The notes beneath the pieces are model-generated. The model saw only the letters and a program-made list of their open reading frames with translations, searched no databases and was not told the DNA's origin. Below, one piece after another: positions 8,991 to 16,619 of a DNA stretch of 64,000 nucleotides (position 1 is the stretch's first letter; each line of letters starts with the position of its first letter). Position numbers and translations under genes: made by a program. Source of the DNA: Enterococcus diestrammenae (GTDB lineage: Bacteria > Bacillota > Bacilli > Lactobacillales > Enterococcaceae); the NCBI RefSeq assembly GCF_009933255.1, contig NZ_MAEI01000026.1, positions 44,527-108,526 of the forward strand, read 5' to 3'.

Positions 8991-9019
8991 AAAAGCCCTC
9001 ACCAAAAGTGGTGAGGGCT
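8991..9019 (-). terminator. Terminator of pta
   Basis: On the reverse strand AGCCCTCACCA (9019-9009) and TGGTGAGGGCT (9004-8994) form an 11-bp stem with a 4-base loop, followed by T residues. Confidence 0.9.
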
Positions 9020-9061
9020 ATTCCATGACATCTGCAAGCTATTAGGCAATATAGATGTCAA

Positions 9062-10048
9062 TTATTTTTTGCTATCAAGGGCCTGAGCTGCAGTAATCAA
9101 TGACAATTTGTAGACATCTTCTTCGTTGGCACCACGAGACAAGTCCGAAACTGGTTGATTCAAGCCTTGCAAGATTGGTCCAATGGCTTCAAAACCACCG
9201 AAACGTTGCGCAATCTTGTAGCCGATGTTACCCGCCTGCAAATCTGGGAAGACAAAGACCGTTGCTTTACCAGCTACTGGTGAGTCAGGCGCTTTTAAGG
9301 CACCCACTGAAGCCACGTAAGCTGCGTCAAATTGCAACTCGCCATCGATTAACAATTCTGGAGCAATTTCTTGGGCGATTTTGGTCGCTTCGGCAACTTT
9401 GTCCACTTCAGGAGCTTTAGCAGAACCTTTAGTAGAGAAGCTCAACATCGCCACTTTAGGATCAATATCGAACAATTCAGCTGTTTTCGCAGAATCCACT
9501 GCGATTTCGGCTAGTTCTTGCGCGTTAGGGTTGACGTTAATGGCACAGTCAGAGAACAAGTATTTTTCTTGGTCCCGGCCACGAACCATCAAGAAAGCCC
9601 CACTTGTACGGCTCACACCTGGTTTGGTTTTGATAATTTGCAACGCTGGACGGACAGTATCACCAGTTGAGTGAACCGCACCAGAAACCATCCCGTCAGT
9701 AATTCCCATAAATGTCAGCATCGTACCAAAGTAGTTAACATCTTTTAAAATTTCACGAGCTTGTTCTTCAGTGGCTTTGCCTTTACGACGTTCCACGAAA
9801 GCGGCAACCATTTCGTCAAATTTATCATAGTTATTTGGATCAAGAATTTCGAAGTTTTCAACAGAGACACCACGATCTTCAGCGGCTGCTTTCACTTCTT
9901 CCACGTTACCGATTAAGATTGGTTCCACTAAGCCGTCTGCTTTCAAACGAGCAACCGCTCCCAAAATCCGTGGTTCAGTCCCTTCTGGAAATGCAATCCG
10001 GATGTTTTTGCCATAAATTTTGGATTTCAAACTTTCAAATAATTCCAC
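9062..10048 (-). CDS. pta: Pta, phosphate acetyltransferase
   Basis: Interconverts acetyl-CoA and acetyl phosphate, the step before acetate kinase in ATP-yielding acetate formation. The 328 residues match the short single-domain Gram-positive Pta. Recognisable parts are RIAFPEGTEPRIL near the N-terminus, GAVHSTGDTVRPALQIIKT at mid-protein and VFPDLQAGNIGYKIAQR with GPILQGLNQPVSDLSRG near the C-terminus. The start is GTG at 10048 with GGAGGG about 8 bases before it. It has its own terminator and a 226-base upstream region with two copies of an 11-base dyad, so it is probably transcribed separately from ung. Confidence 0.95.
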   Translation of the reverse strand: MELFESLKSKIYGKNIRIAFPEGTEPRILGAVARLKADGLVEPILIGNVEEVKAAAEDRGVSVENFEILDPNNYDKFDEMVAAFVERRKGKATEEQAREILKDVNYFGTMLTFMGITDGMVSGAVHSTGDTVRPALQIIKTKPGVSRTSGAFLMVRGRDQEKYLFSDCAINVNPNAQELAEIAVDSAKTAELFDIDPKVAMLSFSTKGSAKAPEVDKVAEATKIAQEIAPELLIDGELQFDAAYVASVGALKAPDSPVAGKATVFVFPDLQAGNIGYKIAQRFGGFEAIGPILQGLNQPVSDLSRGANEEDVYKLSLITAAQALDSKK

Positions 10049-10193
10049 TTGAAATACCCTCCACTAAATTATTGTTTTGTGATCTTAGTCATCACGAGCC
10101 TCGACCATCGCTTTTACTTTTTCATAAAAACGACTGTCAAACGATTTCTTCTTCATCATACACTATTCCACTTGAAAAAAACAGTTTCATTTG

Positions 10194-10260
10194 CTGTTAT
10201 ACAGAAAAAACATGGTTTTCGTTACGCTTTTCACATACTCCACCTTTTATTGTATAACAG
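10194..10260. promoter_or_regulatory. Pair of dyad-symmetric motifs upstream of pta
   Basis: CTGTTATACAG at 10194-10204 and TTGTATAACAG at 10250-10260 are near-palindromes and near reverse complements of each other, with about 45 bases between them. The spacing is roughly four helical turns. They lie in the pta leader or promoter region. No known regulator was matched. Confidence 0.4.
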
Positions 10261-10274
10261 TTGAATCTATTGTA

Positions 10275-10964
10275 TTACAAAACCGGAGCTACATCAGGCA
10301 AACACCACGCTATCGGAGCTTTTCCCAATTTTTCTAAGGCAGCATTGGCCTTGGAGAAAGGTTTTGAACCAAAAAAGCCACGATAGGCTGATAAAGGACT
10401 GGGATGTGGTGCAGTAATCACTGGATGCTTCTTAGTATCAATCATTTTTACCTTGGTCTGCGCCGGTTTCCCCCACAAGACAAAGACCACTGGCTCCTCT
10501 CGCTGGTTTAGCTTACGGATGATTTCATCGGTAAACTGCTCCCAACCTTTGCCTTGATGAGAATTGGCGGCTCCGCTTCTGACCGTCAGCACCGTGTTTA
10601 GCAATAGCACTCCTTGTTGGGCCCAGCTAGTCAGATTACCATGGGCGACTGGTTGGCAGCCAAGATCCGTAGCCATTTCTTTGTAAATATTTTGCAAACT
10701 AGGTGGTGTTTTTACGCCCGGCTGGACGGAAAAAGCCAGTCCATGGGCTTGATTGGGGCCATGGTAAGGGTCTTGCCCGAGGATTACCACCTTGACATCT
10801 TCATAAGGTGTCAAATTCAACGCAGCAAAGATTTGCTCTTTTTTCGGATAAACAGTTTGATGGGCAAATTCTTGTTCTAAAAACTGCCACAGCTTTTGGT
10901 AATACGGCTTTGTGAATTCATCTGACAAAATGGTCTGCCAACTGTTAGTCAATAATTTTTCCAC
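10275..10964 (-). CDS. ung: Ung, uracil-DNA glycosylase (family 1)
   Basis: Removes uracil from DNA at the start of base-excision repair. The 229 residues carry the water-activating motif GQDPYHG at about 63-69 and the minor-groove loop [13 protein letters not shown] near residue 187, both intact. The uracil-pocket asparagine lies in [10 protein letters not shown]. The start is GTG at 10964 with AAAGGAAG upstream. It precedes pta on the same strand, an order often seen in Lactobacillales. Confidence 0.95.
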   Translation of the reverse strand: MEKLLTNSWQTILSDEFTKPYYQKLWQFLEQEFAHQTVYPKKEQIFAALNLTPYEDVKVVILGQDPYHGPNQAHGLAFSVQPGVKTPPSLQNIYKEMATDLGCQPVAHGNLTSWAQQGVLLLNTVLTVRSGAANSHQGKGWEQFTDEIIRKLNQREEPVVFVLWGKPAQTKVKMIDTKKHPVITAPHPSPLSAYRGFFGSKPFSKANAALEKLGKAPIAWCLPDVAPVL

Positions 10965-11160
10965 TGTTACACTTCCTTTTTGACTTTTGACAAGAGCGGC
11001 GCAGGCTGCTTGCCGATTTTCTTTAGTTTACGCTAAATCTCTTCTCCTGTCTTGCAAATCCTGATGCCTTCCCTGTCAGACCACCCTGAGAATGTGGTAA
11101 ACTAGGAATAACCGGGCTACTAGAATTGCCCAACACTTTCGAGAAAAATGAGGAACGAAC

Positions 11161-12030
11161 ATGATTAAATTAATCGCATCTGATATGGATGGTACTTTAT
11201 TAGACAATGATATGCAGATTTCACCAGAAAACGTGGCAGCCATCAAGGAAGCCCAGGCTCGTGGTATCGAATTTATCGTCGCCACTGGTCGCAACCGAGA
11301 AGAAGCGGTACCAGCTTTGTCCGCTGCCGGAATCAACTGTGCCATGGTTACCTTAAACGGTGCCCATGTTTTTGACCCCACCGGACAATCCTTATTTATC
11401 GTGCCCATTCCCTATGAGGAAGCGTGTCGCTTATTTGACCTCTTGGAAAGCCGGGACATTTATTTTGAAGTCTTCACTAATCAGGGGTTGTATTCAGAAA
11501 ACCAAGAAGAACGCATCCAACTCTTTGCTGAGCATATCGCAGAAATCATGCCCCATCTGACCCACAAGATGGCCATTGCGATGACAGCGGCTCACCTAGA
11601 GCAATTGCCCATCATTCATACTGAAAATATTCGCCAAACACTGCTAGATGAAGAACTGGAAGTCTTAAAAATTATCTGCCTCCACAACGAAGGTCCCGCA
11701 ATCTTAGGACCTGTAGCCGCCGAAATCGATCGTTACGGAGATTTGGTCGTCACTTCATCTGGCACCAACAATCTAGAAATCAACCATAAAAATGCCCAAA
11801 AAGGAATTGCCGTGGCCCATATCGCCAAAGATCGCGGCATCGATTTGGCTGACGTGATGACTATCGGAGACAATCTGAACGACCTCAGCATGATTCAACT
11901 TGCCGGTGTCAGCTTTGCCATGGAAAATGCCCATCTGGAATTAAAAGAAAACGCCAAATACCATACCGACTCCTACCTCAACTCAGGAGTTGGCAAGGCC
12001 ATTCTTCGCGCCATTAACGAAGAGCTTTAA
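11161..12030 (+). CDS. Cof-type HAD-superfamily phosphatase
   Basis: A 289-residue member of HAD subfamily IIB. HAD motif 1 is SDMDGTLLDND (about 7-17), motif 2 is FIVATGRNREE (TGR at about 42), a type C2 cap fills the middle, and motif 4 is TIGDNLNDLSMI near residue 241 followed by AMENAH. Enzymes of this kind dephosphorylate sugar phosphates or FMN, and the substrate cannot be read from sequence. RBS GAGGAA precedes the ATG. No clear partner gene; the next gene is 112 bases away. Confidence 0.88.
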   Translation: MIKLIASDMDGTLLDNDMQISPENVAAIKEAQARGIEFIVATGRNREEAVPALSAAGINCAMVTLNGAHVFDPTGQSLFIVPIPYEEACRLFDLLESRDIYFEVFTNQGLYSENQEERIQLFAEHIAEIMPHLTHKMAIAMTAAHLEQLPIIHTENIRQTLLDEELEVLKIICLHNEGPAILGPVAAEIDRYGDLVVTSSGTNNLEINHKNAQKGIAVAHIAKDRGIDLADVMTIGDNLNDLSMIQLAGVSFAMENAHLELKENAKYHTDSYLNSGVGKAILRAINEEL

Positions 12031-12142
12031 TCAGCGTAGTCAACTAAACCGGCCCTAGCGCTAGTCTGATTTCGCTAATTGCTGCAGAAAACTATGATGG
12101 ATGAACTTTTGATACACATTTGAAGCAAAGGAGGCGGCTGTT

Positions 12143-12667
12143 GTGTCAGAGTTTTTTATTCAAGATAAACAATTGTCCAGTATCACGCGGACAATCGTCA
12201 AAAATGAAGCTGGTAAATCCTTGTTTCTTTTAGTCGGCCGCTGGGGGACCAAAGGGGATGCCCTTTCCTTGTACGCCATGGATGGCCAGTTGGTGGCTAG
12301 TATCAAGCAAGTCAGTTTCACTTTTGGCACCCGTTTTGAAATCTATCAAGATTTTCAAAAAGTCGGTACCTTACAAAAGATCTTCAATTGGCCAGGAGAT
12401 TTTTATTACATTCAACAATTACACTGGACCGTCCAGGGAGACATATACAATCACCGCTACGGTATCCGTCACTTCAATCAAGTGATCATGACGATGGATA
12501 AAGCCACCTTGTTGACGGGGGATTACTATGTTCTAGATGTCACCCACGACGAGGATGCCCCCTTGTGTATCTGTATTGCCGCCATCTTGGATTATTGGCT
12601 TTATAATCGCAAAAAAAATACCAAGCAAGAAGATAACTGGCATTTTTTACCTAGTAATGGCTGCTAA
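12143..12667 (+). CDS. LURP-one-related (tubby-like beta-barrel) protein, YxjI type
   Basis: A 174-residue protein resembling the LURP-one/YxjI family (DUF567), whose fold is like the tubby C-terminal domain; the function in bacteria is unknown. The family look is seen in an N-terminal FFIQDKQLS, repeated short beta strands with DGQLVASIKQ and FEIYQDFQKVGTLQK, and a C-terminal IAAILDYWLYNR helix that may pass through the barrel. The start is GTG at 12143 with a perfect AGGAGG nine bases before it. A strong terminator follows, so it is probably monocistronic. Confidence 0.75.
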   Translation: MSEFFIQDKQLSSITRTIVKNEAGKSLFLLVGRWGTKGDALSLYAMDGQLVASIKQVSFTFGTRFEIYQDFQKVGTLQKIFNWPGDFYYIQQLHWTVQGDIYNHRYGIRHFNQVIMTMDKATLLTGDYYVLDVTHDEDAPLCICIAAILDYWLYNRKKNTKQEDNWHFLPSNGC

Positions 12668-12687
12668 CCCAATTGAAGAATCCATTA

Positions 12688-12728
12688 GCCAGTGCTACCT
12701 ATTTTTTATAGGTGGCACTGGCTTTTTT
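12688..12728 (+). terminator. Terminator of the LURP-one gene
   Basis: GCCAGTGCTACCTA pairs with TAGGTGGCACTGGC (one mismatch) and is followed by six T. Confidence 0.93.
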
Positions 12729-12740
12729 ATTGATAAAGAA

Positions 12741-12817
12741 CTTATAAAAATTAGACGCCAAAAAGGTTGATAGTTCAGGAATTAAGTGGCGTATCATGCC
12801 GTCATTTTGATGTCACG
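12741..12817 (+). repeat. Dispersed intergenic repeat, family B copy 1
   Basis: About 77 bases that match the reverse strand of 45867-45795. Shared words are CTTATAAAAAT, TTCAGGAATTAAG, GCGTATCATG and CGTCATT. Confidence 0.7.
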
Positions 12818-12837
12818 AAAAAGATGAGATTTAGCGT

Positions 12838-12895
12838 AGTAGGATTGAGATGACGGTAGCTCAATCTTGAAAGCTACTGTCATCTCAATCCTACT
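12838..12895. repeat. Near-perfect 24-bp inverted repeat
   Basis: The left arm 12838-12861 begins AGTAGGATTGAG and ends GGTAGCT. The right arm 12872-12895 is its reverse complement with a single mismatch, around a 10-base loop. There is no T run, so it is not a simple terminator. Confidence 0.9.
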
Positions 12896-13067
12896 GCACA
12901 AAATTCCACCTTTTTCACGATAAGCTTGCTTTCTTTTTAAGGAAGAAAATAGCAAGTTTTGGGGAGCAAAGTCAACAATCAATTATCGATAAAACAGGGC
13001 GGACTTGCTGGGGGAGAATGCCTCGGGTAGTAGTGTCAAGGATGTCTGAGTACTAAATGATCGTTGG

Positions 13068-13180
13068 CGCACACAGTTCACCTAAGCAGAGTTCGCTAAG
13101 ATGAACTAGCAAAACGACAACTGTTTTTGGTTGGCATTTACCGTTTCCACTCCCCCCTGAGAAATTCTCCAGAAGCAAGC
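13068..13180. repeat. Dispersed intergenic repeat, family C copy 2
   Basis: Homologous to 6990-7104 over about 113 bases. It contains the hairpin AGTTCACCTAAGC / GCTAAGATGAACT (13075-13107), a variant of which is also at 31414-31446. Confidence 0.65.
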
Positions 13181-13416
13181 CTGCTCTGTTTCCCTATCAT
13201 TAAAAAGTGTTTTTTAATTCTCATAAAAATTCTTGCACAAAGTCGAATATTCTGAATCTTTAATCTTGTGTAAAGCCAGTTAAACTAGCTATACAAACCG
13301 CTTTTAAGGCGTTACAATAAGGCTGTGAAAAAGGTTAGAAAAAAGAGTTAATAAATAGAAATCCATGTTTTCTATCTTCATTTTACATAGACCAGATAAT
13401 TTTAGGAGGATGTACC

Positions 13417-13782
13417 ATGGAACCAACAGAATATCAAAAGAAAGCCGAACGTAGCCAAACCGCTTTAACCAAAAGTGAGTTTAACCCACAAGATCCCTTG
13501 TCTGCTTATTGCATCCCTGCTTTAGCCATCGGATCAGAAGAAGTCGTTCCCAACTACGGTGTGTCGGAGTTCGATCAAGGAACGGTTGCCTTCTTCTGTG
13601 GCATCATTGGCTTGGCGGTTGGCATCATCCTGATGGCTTTCATTTTCCCATTGATGCGTTTTGTCAGCCCTGAATTCTACGGTTCATTGCTTTATCTCTT
13701 GCTGAGCATTGGCCTTTCTTGGTATGCTGGCGAACGTGTCGGCCATCTTTTGTGCCAACATTATTACAAAAACCATCGTTAA
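13417..13782 (+). CDS. Small two-helix membrane protein of unknown function
   Basis: A 121-residue protein I do not recognise. The first 55 residues are polar, with PQDPLSAYCIPALAIGSEE. Two hydrophobic segments follow at about 56-78 and 87-106, and the C-terminus ends HLLCQHYYKNHR with cysteine, histidine and basic residues. The start is secure: TTTTAGGAGGATGTACC precedes the ATG. It is flanked by a long spacer upstream and a strong terminator downstream, so it is a single-gene unit. It could be a small membrane or envelope accessory protein, but nothing nearby indicates a role. Confidence 0.75.
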   Translation: MEPTEYQKKAERSQTALTKSEFNPQDPLSAYCIPALAIGSEEVVPNYGVSEFDQGTVAFFCGIIGLAVGIILMAFIFPLMRFVSPEFYGSLLYLLLSIGLSWYAGERVGHLLCQHYYKNHR

Positions 13783-13807
13783 GAAAGCTGATTACTAATA
13801 GTTAGCC

Positions 13808-13843
13808 AAAACCGCCCTAGTGAACCATTGCTAGGGCGGTTTT
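13808..13843 (+). terminator. Terminator after the small membrane-protein gene
   Basis: AAAACCGCCCTAG (13808-13820) pairs perfectly with CTAGGGCGGTTTT (13831-13843) around a 10-base loop. Confidence 0.93.
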
Positions 13844-13987
13844 GTTGCCTTAACGAGTTTAGTTGGCTAACCCTAATCCAAAACTGCTAATGAGCAATTC
13901 ACCTGAGAAACCTCAAAACTCGTGCTATACTTTTTGCTAATGAGTGAGGCACGTTTTACAGCCTCACTACTTACAGGAGGTTTCATG

Positions 13988-14440
13988 ATGATCAAAATCC
14001 TTTATATTTCCATTTCGGGCAATACCCGTTCCTTTATCAAACGACTGATAGACTATGCCGAAGCTCAGCAAGAAAAAGACACTGAGGCACCACGAGTGTT
14101 GGCAGTAGAAATCGATGACAATACCCTCCCCGCTTTGGAAGAAGCTCCCTATTTCGCTTTTGTTCCTACGTACCTTGAAGGTGGCAACGGTGTGGACAAT
14201 GGCGATCAAGAAATCCTCACCGAAAGTTTACGGGAGTATCTAGCCTATAAAGACAATGCTACTCGCTGTCTGGGAGTCGTTGGCAGTGGCAATAAGAATT
14301 TCAATCGCCAATACTGCCTGACTGCCAAACAATATGCTCAAGCGTTTGACGTCCCTTTTTTGGCAGACTATGAGCTACGGGGAACCACTTCTGATATCAC
14401 ACGAGTTTATGATATTTTGAAGGGAATTGTCCTAGCATAA
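13988..14440 (+). CDS. nrdI: NrdI-like flavodoxin (class Ib ribonucleotide reductase activator)
   Basis: A 150-residue flavodoxin-like protein. NrdI supplies oxidant for the di-manganese tyrosyl radical cofactor of NrdF. The FMN phosphate loop is YISISGNTRSF near the N-terminus. The stretch VVGSGNKNFNRQYCLTAKQYA with a later YELRGTTSDI matches NrdI rather than other flavodoxins. An open frame begins at 13922, but ATG 13988, or the ATG at 13985, follows AGGAGG. No nrdE, nrdF or nrdH lies within the window, so it is an orphan or second copy here. The gene ends before a bidirectional terminator. Confidence 0.82.
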   Translation: MIKILYISISGNTRSFIKRLIDYAEAQQEKDTEAPRVLAVEIDDNTLPALEEAPYFAFVPTYLEGGNGVDNGDQEILTESLREYLAYKDNATRCLGVVGSGNKNFNRQYCLTAKQYAQAFDVPFLADYELRGTTSDITRVYDILKGIVLA

Positions 14441-14453
14441 TATCTTACGAATC

Positions 14454-14507
14454 AAAAAACGTCTCCCCCATCACTACAAACCAGTAGTCAATCGAGGAGA
14501 CGTCTTT
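14454..14507. terminator. Bidirectional terminator between nrdI-like and TDT carrier genes
   Basis: AAAAAACGTCTCC (from 14454) pairs with GGAGACGTCTTT (to 14507). The intervening CACTAC/GTAGT can extend the structure. Confidence 0.75.
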
Positions 14508-14509
14508 GA

Positions 14510-15475
14510 TTATTTTGCTAATTCAGAAAGCTTTTGCGTCAAGGAAATTCTTTGTTTGCGCAGGAAGTTGACATAATGGCCTAAAACATAGAGCACCACC
14601 ATCGCTGCAATCACGGTTTCAATCCCCGCAACTACGGTCAACCACCCCATGTTGTAGCCAGCAGCATTCAAGAAGCGGCTGGCTGCTGTAATCGCCATCG
14701 CCGAAATCACCAAGGGGAAGGTGAAGGCCGCGTAACTTGGGTAAAATGGCAAGGTAATGAGTTTCACAATGCGTGTAATGATGAACCAATACAAGACTTG
14801 GGACAAAATCAACAAGGGGACAACCAGCCAAGCTTGCGGCTCAGGGAAAGCTTTTAAATAACCGGTCAAAAGCAAAGAACCAGGGGCTGCAATAATGGTA
14901 ATCAAGGGCAGCGTTGGATCCGGCATATTTTTGACTTTGAAGACCCGATGGATAATAAATGGTAACAATAACAAGTAAAGAAATAACCCAATCCAGAAGT
15001 TGACTTGGCCTAACATTGGGAAGAAGTTCGGACTAGTCACTGAGATGACCCCTAACCCTACATAGACGATAAACCAACTAGGGTACAGGTGATCGATGGC
15101 GACAGATGGTTTGATCAAAAAATGATAGCTAAAATACACCATCAAGCCGTAATGAATCAAAATTGCGACTAACCAAATATATTTCACCAGTGGCGCAATC
15201 GTCGTCAACTGCAGCAGATACGTACACAATACCATAACAGCCATGGTAAATGTTGGCGAGACGGAAGCGACGATGGGATCTTTCAAGGTATCTTTCACAT
15301 GACCAAATGTTAAAAAAATCTTGGTCAAAATTAAAATCATCAACGCACCAGCGACGATCCCCATCCCATTGCCAATGGTTTGATAGCCGTAGTCTTTCAC
15401 GAGATTCCCCAAAGAGGCTAGCCCTAGAATTAAGCCACACATTGGGATTGGTACAATTTTCAAAAACTGTTTCAT
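14510..15475 (-). CDS. TDT-family (TehA/SLAC1-like) membrane carrier
   Basis: A 321-residue integral membrane protein with about ten hydrophobic segments. It resembles the tellurite-resistance/dicarboxylate transporter family, which includes anion channels and C4-dicarboxylate or sulfite exporters. It begins MKQFLKIVPIPMCGLILGLASLGN, the usual family opening (PIPMxGxxLGLAxLGN). An upstream frame to 15586 is discounted because AAGGAG lies just before the ATG at 15475. The LysR gene is divergent and probably controls it. The substrate is unknown. Confidence 0.82.
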   Translation of the reverse strand: MKQFLKIVPIPMCGLILGLASLGNLVKDYGYQTIGNGMGIVAGALMILILTKIFLTFGHVKDTLKDPIVASVSPTFTMAVMVLCTYLLQLTTIAPLVKYIWLVAILIHYGLMVYFSYHFLIKPSVAIDHLYPSWFIVYVGLGVISVTSPNFFPMLGQVNFWIGLFLYLLLLPFIIHRVFKVKNMPDPTLPLITIIAAPGSLLLTGYLKAFPEPQAWLVVPLLILSQVLYWFIITRIVKLITLPFYPSYAAFTFPLVISAMAITAASRFLNAAGYNMGWLTVVAGIETVIAAMVVLYVLGHYVNFLRKQRISLTQKLSELAK

Positions 15476-15620
15476 GCCATAAACTCCTTCATTTTGGTTT
15501 TTAAATTTTCCTTGCTTTGTGAAAAGCAACAACGATAGTTTTTCATTCGCTATTTTCAAAAAAGAACGAACAAAACCTTTCAACATCGACTAGTATACTC
15601 CCTTTGTTACATTTCGCAAA

Positions 15621-15641
15621 ATAAATAGTATAAATATTTAT
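15621..15641. promoter_or_regulatory. Dyad in the divergent TDT/LysR intergenic region
   Basis: ATAAATA (15621-15627) and TATTTAT (15635-15641) are perfect 7-bp inverted arms 7 bases apart, fitting a T-N11-A LysR-type box. It is AT-rich, so chance is possible. Confidence 0.5.
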
Positions 15642-15780
15642 GATTAAGGAATATAATGAAAGAGCCATCATTCTTTTTGGTGACGAGCACCTTCAAAGTA
15701 GGAATTTTTTCGTGTTTTTTCTGCCTTTGTCTGCTCGCAACTGCACTTATTTCAACCTATTTTCCAAGGAGGAAATCCTG

Positions 15781-16602
15781 ATGTTCCAATTGCTAAAAAC
15801 CTTTATCACCGTCTATGAAACCCGTAATTTTACCCATGCGGCAGAAATTCTCTTTTTGTCGCAACCCACCATCTCTTTGCAAATCAAAAAAATGGAAGAG
15901 CAATTGCAAACGAGCCTTTTTGAGCGTAGTGGCAAACAGGAAATTCGCCCGACAGAAGAAGCCGATTTCTTTTATCCACGAGCGCTACAAATCATGGCCA
16001 CCTGGGATGACACCGCAAGTCGCATCAAAGAAAAAGAAAATTTCCGAGAACACATCATCATCGCCTGTTCCCATACCTGTGGCGTCTATTTTGTACCAGC
16101 CATCATCGCTTACCTGGTAGCACAACACCCGACTGTCGATTTCACTTTGCAAATGATGAACTCTGAAGAAGTGATACATCAATTGGAACAAAACAAAGCC
16201 GATATCGGTTTTATCGAAAAGGCTGGTCGCAGTGAAACGTTACACCAACAAGAAATTTATCAAGATGAACTCGTCTTGGCAGGAAACCCGGATTCGGCTT
16301 ATTGGCTTTTACGCGAAGAAGATTCTGGCCTGCGCTTAATGAATGAAAACTACTTAAAACTTCATAACCGCAATCCCCATTTGATTCATGTCAATAATAA
16401 CGAAATGCTCCTTTCCCTACTGGATCAAGGAGTGGGCCAAGCGATTGTTTCCAAGTTGTCCTTACGCAAGGATAGTACTTGGCAGGAATTACCAGAAAAT
16501 AATCATCGCTTCTTCTATTTAATGACCCCAAATCACGCATTTCGCGATATAATAAAAAACATCCTGGCCAGTATCGCCACCTATTTGGCCAAAAATAGTT
16601 AA
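15781..16602 (+). CDS. LysR-family transcriptional regulator
   Basis: A 273-residue regulator. The N-terminal winged helix is FQLLKTFITVYETRNFTHAAEILFLSQPTISLQIKKMEEQL (given here as its main pattern: FTHAAE-x4-LSQPTIS), followed by a linker and a periplasmic-binding-like effector domain starting near residue 85. An open frame starts at 15640, but the ATG at 15781 follows CCAAGGAGG and gives the standard LysR start. It is divergent from the TDT carrier gene and most likely regulates it in response to an anion or acid. It is followed after 17 bases by the MutS-like gene, which may be co-transcribed. Confidence 0.88.
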   Translation: MFQLLKTFITVYETRNFTHAAEILFLSQPTISLQIKKMEEQLQTSLFERSGKQEIRPTEEADFFYPRALQIMATWDDTASRIKEKENFREHIIIACSHTCGVYFVPAIIAYLVAQHPTVDFTLQMMNSEEVIHQLEQNKADIGFIEKAGRSETLHQQEIYQDELVLAGNPDSAYWLLREEDSGLRLMNENYLKLHNRNPHLIHVNNNEMLLSLLDQGVGQAIVSKLSLRKDSTWQELPENNHRFFYLMTPNHAFRDIIKNILASIATYLAKNS

Positions 16603-16619
16603 GAAAGTCGAGAACTGTT

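Larger units (their letters stand above)
12729..13416. other. 688-base non-coding spacer with several palindromic elements
   Basis: No gene with a ribosome site was found. The spacer holds a family B repeat (12741-12817), a 24-bp inverted repeat (12838-12895), a second weaker hairpin near 12922-12957 (CTTGCT with AGCAAG), a family C repeat (13068-13180), and a possible promoter TTGTGT-18-TATACA near 13265-13294 for the downstream membrane-protein gene. Confidence 0.6.

Noticed and set aside
10086..10157. A 23-codon reverse frame in the pta leader (MKKKSFDSRFYEK...)
   Set aside because: It looks protein-like, but no ribosome site precedes it and a possible -10 box overlaps its start. Not strong enough to call.
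14619..15440. Two reverse frames of 70 and 103 codons within the TDT carrier gene
   Set aside because: Same-strand shadow frames of the carrier; no starts with ribosome sites.
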